A DNA stretch of 8,946 nucleotides from CAYPOY01 sp964412395 (GCA_964412395.1 CAYPOY010000219.1:1-8946), one strand, 5' to 3'. Shown: positions 1 to 6,844, counted from the first letter of the stretch. The notes: a model not told the origin generated them from the letters alone. Numbers and translations: made by a program.

Positions 1-3
1 GGC

Positions 4-74
4 AAGGTCTCCGACCGCAGCCGGGTGGGGCTCGGTCAGAGACCTTCGCCCAACGTCAGAGACCTTCGCCCAAC
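4..74. repeat. Inverted plus tandem repeat upstream of the regulator
   Basis: Two perfect head-to-tail copies of the 20-bp unit GTCAGAGACCTTCGCCCAAC lie at 35-54 and 55-74. The segment 4-17 pairs with 33-46 as a 14-bp stem with one C/A mismatch (12 against 38) around a 15-nt loop. Each unit also contains a short dyad, GTC-AGA-GAC. The block 26-55 is repeated exactly at 4055-4084. The last unit ends 32 nt before the regulator's start codon. It could be an operator, an RNA leader hairpin or an interspersed intergenic repeat; the sequence alone does not decide. Confidence 0.85.
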
Positions 75-106
75 GGCGGGGGCGGTTATTTTCGAGGCAG
101 AGGCTA

Positions 107-3100
107 ATGGCAGGAGAGAACGACCAAGAGGAGACCCTAACCCTTCGTCTGTTAGGTGAGCCCCAGCTTCTTTATAAGAAATCCTCCCTGACCGGGCTTT
201 TGGCCCGGAAAGAGCAGGCTCTCCTCATTTATCTGACCTGTCAGCCCGGGCAACAGTTCTCCCGAGAGCACCTGGCCACCCTCCTGTGGGGTGAAATGCC
301 CCAATCCCAGGCTCGTTATAACCTCCGTCGTGCGCTATGGCACCTCCGCCGCGTCCTTGGCCAGGTCGGCTTTTCTCCCGAAACCTGTCTGACCGTTGAG
401 GGCTCATGGATCTACGTCCCACCCACTGCCCACTGCTGGGTAGATGTCCGAGATTTCGAACAAGTCCTCCAGGCATGCTTCCAGGATTCGCAGTCCTGCT
501 TTTCCCCCGCTTCCGCAGGCTTCCGCCAGATCCAGGAGGCCCTTGACCTCTACCAAGGGGACTTTCTGGCCGGATTCTCTGTTTCCCACGCCCCCAACTT
601 CGAGGAGTGGCTCACCCTGGAGCGGGAACGATTCTTCCTGCTCCTCCTCAGCGCCCTGACCAGTCTCATCCAAGGCTTCATTGCCCATGGGAAGCAGGAT
701 GATGCCATAGCCGCCTGTCAACGTCTCCTCGTCCTCGACCCTCTCCAGGAGGACAGTCACCGCCTTCTCATGCGCCTTTACTGGGAGACCGGTCAGCGAG
801 CCCAGGCTCTCCACCAGTATCGCACCTGTCGGGATCTCCTACAGCGCGAACTGGGCATTGAGCCCCTGGAAGAGACCCAGGACCTATACCAACGGATCCT
901 CCAGCATGAGGTTGCTCCCGCATCCATCTTTTCGTCCCTTGTTCTCACCTCCCGTCTCACCCCTCCCTCCCCAGCACCCGAATCTCTTCCCCGTCCCCGT
1001 CTCCTCTCTCTTCTTGACCGAGGTCTCACCGTCCGCCTCACCCTTCTCTCTGCCCCTCCTGGCTATGGAAAGACGACCCTACTGGCCCAGTGGCTGGTCG
1101 CCCGCTCCCAGAATCAGGCTCCCCCCCTCACAAGGGGGGCTGGGGGGGGTATAGGACCACTGTTCGTGTGGTACCAGGTGAGTGAGGCAGACAACGCGCC
1201 GCTCACCTTCGTAGAAAGCCTGGCTGCCTCCGTGGCCCAGTCGCACCCTGCCGTAGGACAGGCGGTGCGGGAAAAAGTCCATGGCCTCATCACCTTGCAG
1301 GGTGACCCCCGGCAGGCAATGGGACTCTTGATGAGCGTGTTGGCATCGCTTGATCCTGCATCGTTCGTCATCGTCCTCGACGACCTGGAGGTTCTGACCA
1401 ATCCGGATAGTCAGAGAGTGCTCCAACATTTGGTGGAGCATCTTCCTGCCAACGGGCATCTCTACTTGCTGACGCGGGTGGATCCTCCTCTCCCGCTGCC
1501 CCGACTCCGCGTTCGGGGCCAGTTGCTGGAGCTCCGTGCCGCCGAACTCCGATTCACCGACGAGGAGGCGGCAGCGTTTCTGAAGCGCTGCCCTGCCCTG
1601 AATCTCAGCCCGGCAGAAGTCGCCGAGTTGACCACCCGCGCCGAGGGATGGGTAGCCCCCTTGTGGCTGGCTGCCAATGCTCTCAGCCGTTTCACCGCCA
1701 GCCTGGACGACGTCTGGGAGGGACTCTTCGCCTACCTGCGCGATGAGGTCCTGGCCCCCCAGTCGCCCGAGTTGCGCGCCTTTCTCCTGCGCAGCGCTGT
1801 TCTGGACCGGCTGAGCCCTGACCTATGCCGGACTGTCCTGGGCCTGCCTGAGAATGTGGACAGTCCGGCTGAGTGGCTGACCAAGTTAGAGCAGCGCAAT
1901 CTCTTCCTCCGGCGCGTCGTGCCCCAGGCCTCCCACCCCGTCGCGGGGGGGGCTGGGGGTGCTGGGGGTGCTGCTCCCCCCCTCACAGGGGGGGCTGGGG
2001 GGGGTATAGAGCCACAATACATCTATCACCCCCTCTTTCTGGCCTTTCTGCGAGCGGAATCTTCTCACCACCTCTCCAACACCGAGGTCGAGACCCTGCA
2101 CCGGCGAGCGGCGGAAGCGTGGGAGCAGCAGGGTGACCTGGAGCAAGCACTTTTTCACCGCCTGCAGACAGGCGATGAACCAGAAATAGCCAGCCTGCTC
2201 GAACAGATCGCCCCCACCTACTTGCAACAGGGCCGCCTGCAGCCACTGGCCCGCTGGCTGGCTCAATTGGAGCCGGCCATGTGGGATCAGCATCCACGTC
2301 TCACGCTGAACGCTGGCCGGCTCCGCCAGGCGGAGGGGCGGGTGGAGGAGGCTCGCCTGCTCTACTTGCGAGCAGTGGCAGACTTTGAGACTCAACAGGA
2401 CAGCGCAGCTCAGGGCGACGGCCTGCTTGCATTGGCCGAACTGGAACTCTTGTGCGGCCGTTATGCCAACGGGGTCGAGTTAGGACGGCGGGCGATGGCC
2501 TGCTGGGACAAGGCAGATACAAGGCGTTGCACAGCCGCCCTCTGTACCATCGGGCAACTCCAGGCTTGCCAGGGAGACTTATCTGACGCTGAATCTACGC
2601 TGAAGCAGGCCAAGCGCCTGATCATCGGTCCTGCTCATGGCCCCCATCCCCAGGAGCGCCATCCCCTGCTTGCCTTCCAGGTGTTGCGCATTCAGGCATG
2701 GGTCGCCTACCTTCAGGGGGCCTACCATCGGGCGATGGCCCTGAGCCACCTGGCCGCGCAAGAAGCCGGGCACGATGTTCCCCTGGAGATCGTGGCGGCC
2801 TTCCGCAACCCCGTGCCGGCCATCCTGCGGGAGTGGGGAGAGGACGAGGCCGCCTGGGAGACAGCACACCGGCGGCTGGGGGCGGCCCGCCAGATCCAGG
2901 ACCGGCTGGCCCTCTCCCACGCCTACACTGACCTGGGCAACCTTCATCTGGATCGGGGGCAGTTCGCCGAGGCAGAAGAGGCCTTTCGCCAGGCGATAAC
3001 CGAGGCCGAAGCGGCTGGCGAGGATGGACTTTATCGGCTGTATGGAGAGGTCCATCTGGTGTACGCTCACTTCCTTCAGGGCCGCGCGACGGAAGCCGCT

Positions 3101-3739
3101 GAGCTGGCTGATGCCGCGCTACGCCGCTGTCAGGCCCGCTCCGCTTCACCCCTGGAACTGGCCCTCGCTCAGACGGCGGTCGCCCTGGCTTATATCCGTG
3201 GCTTCAGTTTTCCGGGAGATTGTGAACTCCGCCAGTTACTTGAGGTATACCGGACCTTCGACAAGCTGGGTGTCCGCTACGGCGTGTTTGTATCGGCCGC
3301 TCTGATCGGCCTGGCCCACTTGGCGAAAGGCGCAGAAGACTGGACGCACCGCCAGCGGCAGGCGCGCCGTTACGTGGCCGAAGCTCTGGCCCTGGCTGCT
3401 GCCGAAGGTTACGTCCAGACTATCGTCACTTCCCGCCAGGCCCTGCTGCCTCTGATGCTCTTCGCACTGCGCGAGGGAGTGGAGCCCCGCTTCGTCAGCC
3501 AGGTGTTGGCCCGGATGGGGTCGGAGGCGCTGGCGGGTGTCGCGGAGATGACCCAGGCTGCCGAACCCATAGTCCGAGGGCGGGCGGCCGCTGCACTAGA
3601 GGTGATCGGTGCCCAGGAAGAGACCTGGGAGACCGCCCTCGCAGCGCTGGAGCTACTGGCCCACGACACCGACCCCGAGGTGCGCGCCGTGGCGGCCGAG
3701 GCCCGGCGCAGATTCCAGCAATCGGCAGTTAGCAATTAG
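107..3739 (+). CDS. BTAD/winged-helix STAND ATPase transcriptional regulator with TPR and HEAT-like C-terminus
   Basis: Likely a cytoplasmic, ATP-switched transcription activator. Residues about 10-105 resemble the OmpR/SARP-type winged helix (LARKEQALLIYL, then a recognition-helix region near ARYNLRRALWHLRRVLG), and about 112-265 match the bacterial transcriptional activation (BTAD) domain. Residues 311-331 carry a MalT-like Walker A (SAPPGYGKTT, Lys322). Walker B is VIVLDDLEVL (Asp425/Asp426), and RAEGWVAPLWLAANAL (511-526) is the usual MalT-family winged segment. From about 660 to 1130 the protein is helical and TPR-like, clearest at 935-970. Residues about 1155-1203 (TDPEVRAVAAEARRRF) look HEAT-like. 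No C-terminal LuxR helix-turn-helix is present, so DNA binding should lie at the N-terminus. G/C-palindrome repeats add in-frame insertions near 338-350 and 608-635, and a heptamer array supplies the last codons and the stop. ATG 107 follows weak GAGG (94-97) and AGAGG (99-103) sites. The ligand and targets are unknown. Confidence 0.93.
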   Translation: MAGENDQEETLTLRLLGEPQLLYKKSSLTGLLARKEQALLIYLTCQPGQQFSREHLATLLWGEMPQSQARYNLRRALWHLRRVLGQVGFSPETCLTVEGSWIYVPPTAHCWVDVRDFEQVLQACFQDSQSCFSPASAGFRQIQEALDLYQGDFLAGFSVSHAPNFEEWLTLERERFFLLLLSALTSLIQGFIAHGKQDDAIAACQRLLVLDPLQEDSHRLLMRLYWETGQRAQALHQYRTCRDLLQRELGIEPLEETQDLYQRILQHEVAPASIFSSLVLTSRLTPPSPAPESLPRPRLLSLLDRGLTVRLTLLSAPPGYGKTTLLAQWLVARSQNQAPPLTRGAGGGIGPLFVWYQVSEADNAPLTFVESLAASVAQSHPAVGQAVREKVHGLITLQGDPRQAMGLLMSVLASLDPASFVIVLDDLEVLTNPDSQRVLQHLVEHLPANGHLYLLTRVDPPLPLPRLRVRGQLLELRAAELRFTDEEAAAFLKRCPALNLSPAEVAELTTRAEGWVAPLWLAANALSRFTASLDDVWEGLFAYLRDEVLAPQSPELRAFLLRSAVLDRLSPDLCRTVLGLPENVDSPAEWLTKLEQRNLFLRRVVPQASHPVAGGAGGAGGAAPPLTGGAGGGIEPQYIYHPLFLAFLRAESSHHLSNTEVETLHRRAAEAWEQQGDLEQALFHRLQTGDEPEIASLLEQIAPTYLQQGRLQPLARWLAQLEPAMWDQHPRLTLNAGRLRQAEGRVEEARLLYLRAVADFETQQDSAAQGDGLLALAELELLCGRYANGVELGRRAMACWDKADTRRCTAALCTIGQLQACQGDLSDAESTLKQAKRLIIGPAHGPHPQERHPLLAFQVLRIQAWVAYLQGAYHRAMALSHLAAQEAGHDVPLEIVAAFRNPVPAILREWGEDEAAWETAHRRLGAARQIQDRLALSHAYTDLGNLHLDRGQFAEAEEAFRQAITEAEAAGEDGLYRLYGEVHLVYAHFLQGRATEAAELADAALRRCQARSASPLELALAQTAVALAYIRGFSFPGDCELRQLLEVYRTFDKLGVRYGVFVSAALIGLAHLAKGAEDWTHRQRQARRYVAEALALAAAEGYVQTIVTSRQALLPLMLFALREGVEPRFVSQVLARMGSEALAGVAEMTQAAEPIVRGRAAAALEVIGAQEETWETALAALELLAHDTDPEVRAVAAEARRRFQQSAVSN
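1118..1160. repeat. G/C-run palindromic repeat, in-frame copy 1
   Basis: A C7 run, TCACAA, G6, CT, a G8 run and TATAG form a small inverted repeat. The same pattern recurs at 1973-2017 and, on the opposite strand, at 4553-4593. Here it is translated as APPLTRGAGGGIG between the Walker A helix and the next strand (FVWYQVSEADN) of the regulator's ATPase domain, where MalT-like proteins normally have a short loop. The reading frame is kept across long G and C runs. It resembles dispersed MITE-like palindromes seen in several bacterial phyla; family membership was not checked. Confidence 0.8.
1931..2017. repeat. G/C-run palindromic repeat, compound in-frame copy 2
   Basis: Two units lie side by side. 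The first (1931-1972) is a degenerate copy: CCCC, GTCGC, a G-run, then two GCTGGGGGT-type steps. The second (1973-2017) is nearly identical to the copy at 1118-1160, including the TATAG tail and a following CCAC. Together they encode about 28 Gly/Ala/Pro-rich residues (about 608-635) between NLFLRRVVPQ and QYIYHPLFLAFLR. In MalT-like proteins these two conserved segments are joined by a short beta-turn, so the repeat appears to be an insertion in a surface loop. Confidence 0.8.
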
Positions 3740-3759
3740 CAGTTAGCAGTTGCCAATTA
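3718..3759. repeat. Heptanucleotide array spanning the regulator's stop codon
   Basis: Six consecutive 7-nt units: GCAATCG, GCAGTTA, GCAATTA, GCAGTTA, GCAGTTG, CCAATTA. The first three supply the final codons and the TAG stop (3737-3739) of the regulator, so its last residues (about SAVSN) derive from the repeat. The unit fits the general form GCARNNN shared with arrays at 3923-3943, 6815-6835 and 8569-8669. Confidence 0.75.
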
Positions 3760-3767
3760 GTAGCCGG

Positions 3768-3799
3768 ACCACCAGGGATTTTCTATCCCTGGTGGTTTT
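3768..3799 (+). terminator. Rho-independent terminator of the regulator gene
   Basis: A perfect 12-bp stem (ACCACCAGGGAT at 3768-3779 with ATCCCTGGTGGT at 3785-3796) closes a 5-nt loop and runs into TTTGCTTTG. It starts 28 nt after the stop codon. The T-tract is interrupted by GC, but the stem is long. It insulates the regulator from the downstream protease, so that gene probably has its own promoter. The opposite strand has no T-run in the matching place. Confidence 0.85.
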
Positions 3800-4054
3800 G
3801 CTTTGTATACCGGACGCCGGTAAGTTGGGAAACCGGCAAATTCTGGCCCTTCGGGAAATGGCGGGGTAGCCCTCGCTCAAAGGGGATGACAGCCCCCTTC
3901 CCCCCAGCGACATCCCCCTTTTGCAATCCCCAATTCGCAATCCGTTTTTTTGCCGTGAGGTATGACTTTTGTCCCAATGCCTTTTCTGACACGCTGTTCG
4001 ACACGCCCCGCGAAACGGTACGTGAAATGACTCGCTGCTAGTATAGAAATGAAC
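3800..4054. other. Intergenic region upstream of the metalloprotease, no gene seen
   Basis: No convincing coding sequence or RNA gene is visible. The region holds C-rich fragments reminiscent of the G/C-run repeats (around 3890-3920) and a heptamer array (3923-3943). A T-run follows the array (3945-3951). A TAGTATAGA stretch (4039-4047) could contain a -10 element, but no matching -35 is evident about 17 nt upstream, so no promoter is called. Small open frames here start nowhere sensible and look like noise. Confidence 0.6.
3923..3943. repeat. Short heptanucleotide array (3 units)
   Basis: Units GCAATCC, CCAATTC, GCAATCC. They share the 7-nt period and GCAAT core of the array at the end of the regulator gene about 180 bp upstream, so they are probably a related, degenerate member of the same simple-repeat family. 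Confidence 0.55.
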
Positions 4055-4090
4055 TGGGGCTCGGTCAGAGACCTTCGCCCAACGGCGGGG
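4055..4090. repeat. Leader repeat shared with the regulator, single unit
   Basis: Bases 4055-4084 are identical to 26-55 over 30 nt. They are followed by GGCGGGG, which also follows the second tandem unit at 75-81. Here there is one unit instead of two and the upstream inverted arm is absent. The unit ends 31 nt before the preferred start codon at 4115, against 32 nt in front of the regulator. The matched spacing suggests a common leader or operator role, though a common dispersed repeat is also possible. Confidence 0.85.
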
Positions 4091-4100
4091 ATTGAAAAAA

Positions 4101-4109
4101 GGGAAAGGA
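4101..4109 (+). promoter_or_regulatory. Ribosome binding site deciding the metalloprotease start
   Basis: The purine-rich GGGAAAGGA contains an AAGGA core at 4105-4109, 5 nt before ATG 4115. The in-frame ATG at 4109 overlaps this site, and the in-frame ATG at 4049 has no such site and would put the leader repeat inside the protein. The start at 4115 also places the signal peptide exactly at the N-terminus. Confidence 0.65.
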
Positions 4110-4114
4110 TGAGT

Positions 4115-6183
4115 ATGAAAAGCCGAGGATTACGTCTGACTGTCACTACAGGCTTTATAGTGTCGTTGCTCATCGGCTCCCTGGCTCAGCCCGGCCAGAT
4201 TCTGACCGCACGGGCTGCCGCGCCCCCATCGAACCAGGTGTTAGTCCTGTTAGCACCTGATGCGGACATAAACTCAACCATCGAGGCCATCAAACTGGCC
4301 GGCGGCCACGTGACTCACATCTTCCCGCCGGCCGCGCTCATCGCCGACTCGCCGGCGGGAGCACCACCCCCGCCCGGTGCCCTCGCCGTTTACCGGCAGA
4401 CGGTAGATGAGGCGACCCTGGCCACGTTGACCAGCGAAGCACGCCGCGCCGCCCAGGTGTGGAACGATCTCCTGGTAGCTCTCACCCCCCCCAAACATGG
4501 GGGGGGGGAACCCCCACCACCCCAACCCACCAATCAAAGCCANNNNNNNNNNATCTCCTCACCCCCCCCAGCCCCCCCTACGAGGGGGGGGGCAACCCCG
4601 AAGTCCCCTCCGACACAGTGCAGAGCCTGGACACTCTCGAGGCCGAGTTGGTAGGCGACGCGCTAGTTCCCCCGCCATCTGAAGAGCTGCAGCTTCTCAC
4701 CAGCGACCCGACTCCCGGCTATACCGAGACCAGCGAATACTTCGTCGGGCGCGTGGCCGTGGGGATCGTTCTACCCGAAAGCGATGGCAGTGCAGACCCA
4801 TCTACAGAAGACTGGACCGAGGACGAGCGAGCGCTGGTGCTGAGCGAAATAACCGCCGCGCTTGACTGGTGGGCCGCTATTGAGCCAAACGCCCATCTCA
4901 CCTTCGTCTACGACGACGGGACCGCTGCCCCCATCACCACCGGCTATGAACCGGTCAGCCGCTGCTACAACGACCAGTCCCTCTGGATTGCCGAAGTAAT
5001 GGAGAAAAAGGGCTACACTGCTTCCTCTTATTTCGACCAGGTGCGCCGCTACAACAACGACCTGCGAGACACATACGACACCGACTGGGCTTTTACCATC
5101 TTCGTAGTAGATAGTTCCAACGACAACGATAATCGCTTCTCCGACGGCTACTTTGCTTATGCCTATCTGGGCGGACCTTTTACTGTGATGACTTGCGGCA
5201 ACAACGGCTATGGCCCTCACAACATGGATGCCGTCGCCGCCCACGAAATTGGCCACATCTTTCTGGCACTCGACCAGTACTACTCCGCCCATCAGCCCTG
5301 CACACGCCAAGCGGGCTACCTGGGCGCGGAGAACCAAAACAGCCAGTATGGCGACTGCGCCTCAGATGAGCCCAGCATTATGCGCGGCCAGACCTGGCCC
5401 TACCGCGATAGGGCCATTGACGAATACGCGCGCGGCCAGGTCGGTTGGCGCGACTCCGACGGCGACGGCATCCTCGATCCAGTTGACACCACGCTGAGCG
5501 TGATCAGCGCCGCTTATGTGGCCGACGTGGAACGGTCCAACCTCTTGACCTTCACTGGCAGCGTGCAGGATGATCCCTACCCTTCACCCCTCCGTCGTAG
5601 TGTCATCATCAACACGATAGACCAGGTGCAGTATCGGGTGGCGGGCGGCGAGTGGACGGATGCCCAACCTGCTGACGGCGCTTTCGACACCTACGCGGAA
5701 GCCTTCACCTTCACCACGTCGCCCTTGCCCACCGGCGAATTGGACGTGGACCTGCGCGTGCTTGACTCGGCCGGCAACGAACTGATCCAATCCATTGCGA
5801 CCGTCTCCGTGGTGGACCCGGTGGACGCTATTCTAGATACGACGCTGACATGGCGGGGACTGCAGGCGGCGGGCGACGAACCGACCCAGGTCATCTACAA
5901 CGGCCAGGGGACTTCGGCTGTCAGCCACATCGCGGGCGTGTACTACCGCGTTGACAACGACCCCTGGCAGCTCGTCGCCGCTGACGACGGTGCTTTCGAT
6001 GAACCTCAGGAGGACTTCACTATCACCATAGACCTGACAGCCCTGAGCCCCGGCGTTCACCAGGTGCAGGCATACTCGGTGGACGGCGAGGGAAACACCG
6101 AAACCTCCCCCGCCAGCGACTCCATTTTCGTTCAGCCGCGAACGCAGTACATATTCCTGCCCCTGGCGCTGGCTGGTTGGTAG
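4115..6183 (+). CDS. Secreted metzincin-like zinc metalloprotease with Ig-like modules (frame broken by assembly gap)
   Basis: Probably an exported protease. From ATG 4115 the protein starts with a classic signal peptide (Lys/Arg, hydrophobic core, cleavage near TARAAA). A segment encoded by about 4235-4350 (NQVLVLLAPDADINSTI) resembles an inhibitory propeptide; that is inference. The catalytic motif HEIGHIFLALD is at 5242-5274: two zinc His, the catalytic Glu and a possible third ligand Asp, as in snapalysin-type metzincins, but with Leu where Gly is usual. SIM at 5374-5382 fits a Met-turn. A calcium-loop-like DSDGDG follows at 5452. Two Ig-like repeats (about 5500-5815 and 5816-6140) share YRV, DGAFD and a Gly-rich closing pattern. 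The C-terminus is YIFLPLALAGW. The upstream part lies one frame away from the rest; the switch falls at the N-gap (4543-4552), whose true length is unknown, so the gene is probably intact. The physiological substrate is unknown. Confidence 0.85.
4482..4600. repeat. G/C-run palindromic repeats inside the metalloprotease gene, inverted orientation
   Basis: C8-AAACAT-G10 (4485-4508) is followed after the gap by C8-AG-C7-TACGA-G9 (4562-4592). The second unit is the reverse-strand counterpart of the repeats inside the regulator. The block encodes a Pro/Gly-rich linker between the propeptide-like region and the catalytic domain. Two hairpin-forming homopolymer units so close together probably caused the assembly break. 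Confidence 0.75.
4543..4552. other. Assembly gap (10 Ns)
   Basis: Exactly ten Ns, a common placeholder for a gap of unknown size. The flanking reading frames would join if the missing length were 2 modulo 3, for example 11. A homopolymer miscall in the adjacent G10, C8, C7 or G9 runs could give the same offset. Confidence 0.98.
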
Positions 6184-6206
6184 TCACTGGCCAAAAGCTG
6201 TAGGCG

Positions 6207-6761
6207 CTACTCGGCCTGGGCTACCAGTTCTCTGAAGAAGACTTCGAACGCAGGTTGGCCATAGAGACAGAAGACGACTCGCGCCAATCCGGTCTCCCCT
6301 CGCAGGTAAGCGATGGCCGCGCTCAGCATCACCTGCGCCGCCTCCTCCATCGGGTAGCCGAAGATGCCGGTGCTGATGGCCGGCAGGGCGATGGATTTGA
6401 GCCCGTGCTCGTCCGCCATCCGCAGCGCAGCGCGCACCGCCGAGGCCAGCAGTTCCGCCGAGCGCGATGTGCCGCCGCCACCCACAGTAAATCGCGGCCC
6501 CACGGCGTGGATTACGTAGCGAGCCTTCAAATTGCCGCCGGAGGTAATGGCTGCGGAGCCGGTGACAACCGGGCCGTGCTTGCGCACCCAGGCGTCGCTC
6601 TCCCGCTGGATGGTCGGGCCGCCCTTGCGGGAGACTATCCCAGCCACGCCGCCGCCGTGGGAGAGCCACTCGTTGGCGGCATTGACGATTGCGTCGGTGC
6701 CCATCTCCGTGATGTCGCCTTCGATCAGTTCAAGGATGCTGCGGTTGATCTGTATTCTCAT
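6207..6761 (-). CDS. Macro-domain protein, Af1521-like (ADP-ribose binding or hydrolysing)
   Basis: A stand-alone cytoplasmic macro domain of 184 residues, the usual size. Family members bind ADP-ribose or O-acetyl-ADP-ribose and many remove ADP-ribose from proteins or small molecules. The hallmarks appear in order: EGDIT (14-18), DAIVNAAN (23-30), the HGGGVA loop (35-40), LKARYVIHAVGP (78-89) and PAISTGIFGYP (127-137). The HGGGVA form and ISTGIFG loop resemble archaeal Af1521 and macroH2A/ALC1-type domains more than MacroD. ATG 6761 is chosen because GGAGGA lies 7 nt upstream; the in-frame GTG at 6776 would overlap that site. It is the last gene of the leftward set, about 83 bp after DUF4230, and converges on the protease gene with 23 bp between stops and no obvious terminator. 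The substrate cannot be deduced. Confidence 0.93.
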   Translation of the reverse strand: MRIQINRSILELIEGDITEMGTDAIVNAANEWLSHGGGVAGIVSRKGGPTIQRESDAWVRKHGPVVTGSAAITSGGNLKARYVIHAVGPRFTVGGGGTSRSAELLASAVRAALRMADEHGLKSIALPAISTGIFGYPMEEAAQVMLSAAIAYLRGETGLARVVFCLYGQPAFEVFFRELVAQAE

Positions 6762-6768
6762 CGGCGTG

Positions 6769-6774
6769 TCCTCC
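6769..6774 (-). promoter_or_regulatory. Shine-Dalgarno site fixing the macro-domain start at 6761
   Basis: GGAGGA read on the minus strand, separated by 7 nt from ATG 6761-6759. It rules out the longer GTG start at 6776, which would place the site inside the coding sequence. Confidence 0.8.
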
Positions 6775-6814
6775 ACTCAATTCTGGATTGCTCTCGCGTG
6801 GGAGAGTTATCCTG

Positions 6815-6835
6815 ATCCTGCATCTCGCGTCTTGC
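6815..6835. repeat. Heptanucleotide array between the DUF4230 and macro-domain genes
   Basis: Read on the minus strand the units are GCAAGAC, GCGAGAT, GCAGGAT, starting 9 nt after the DUF4230 stop codon. They fit the GCRRNNN pattern, and the last unit is identical to the dominant unit of the array in the ligase gene. Period and position agree with the array at the end of the regulator gene. Confidence 0.55.
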
Positions 6836-6844
6836 ACCCGCCTG

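Noticed and set aside
35..74. A CRISPR-like array.
   Set aside because: The 20-bp units are directly adjacent without spacers, there are only two, and no cas gene is present.
1886..3149. Long open frames on the minus strand opposite the regulator (for example 2622-3149 and 1886-2395).
   Set aside because: They lie antisense to a well-conserved domain protein, have unnatural composition rich in Pro, Arg and Gly, and show no recognisable motif. GC-rich coding DNA produces such shadows.
4049..4114. In-frame ATG 4049 (and ATG 4109) as the start of the protease.
   Set aside because: 4049 has no ribosome binding site and would translate the leader repeat, placing about 20 polar residues before the signal peptide. 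4109 overlaps the purine-rich site that serves 4115.
4459..4558. An independent protein start at ATG 4459 for the downstream protease frame.
   Set aside because: The codons before the gap in that frame are only an alternative reading of the upstream exported protein and repeat. The signal peptide and ribosome binding site belong to 4115, and the frame difference is explained by the unsized gap.
6160..6183. LPXTG sortase signal at the protease C-terminus.
   Set aside because: The sequence is LPLAL with no Thr-Gly, no following hydrophobic helix and no basic tail.
6184..6206. A bidirectional terminator between the convergent protease and macro genes.
   Set aside because: Only a 4-bp GTAG/CTAC pairing is visible with no T-run, too weak to call.
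6255..6815. A 186-residue open frame on the + strand opposite the macro gene.
   Set aside because: The minus strand encodes a clear macro domain with a good ribosome binding site; the + strand frame has no family features.
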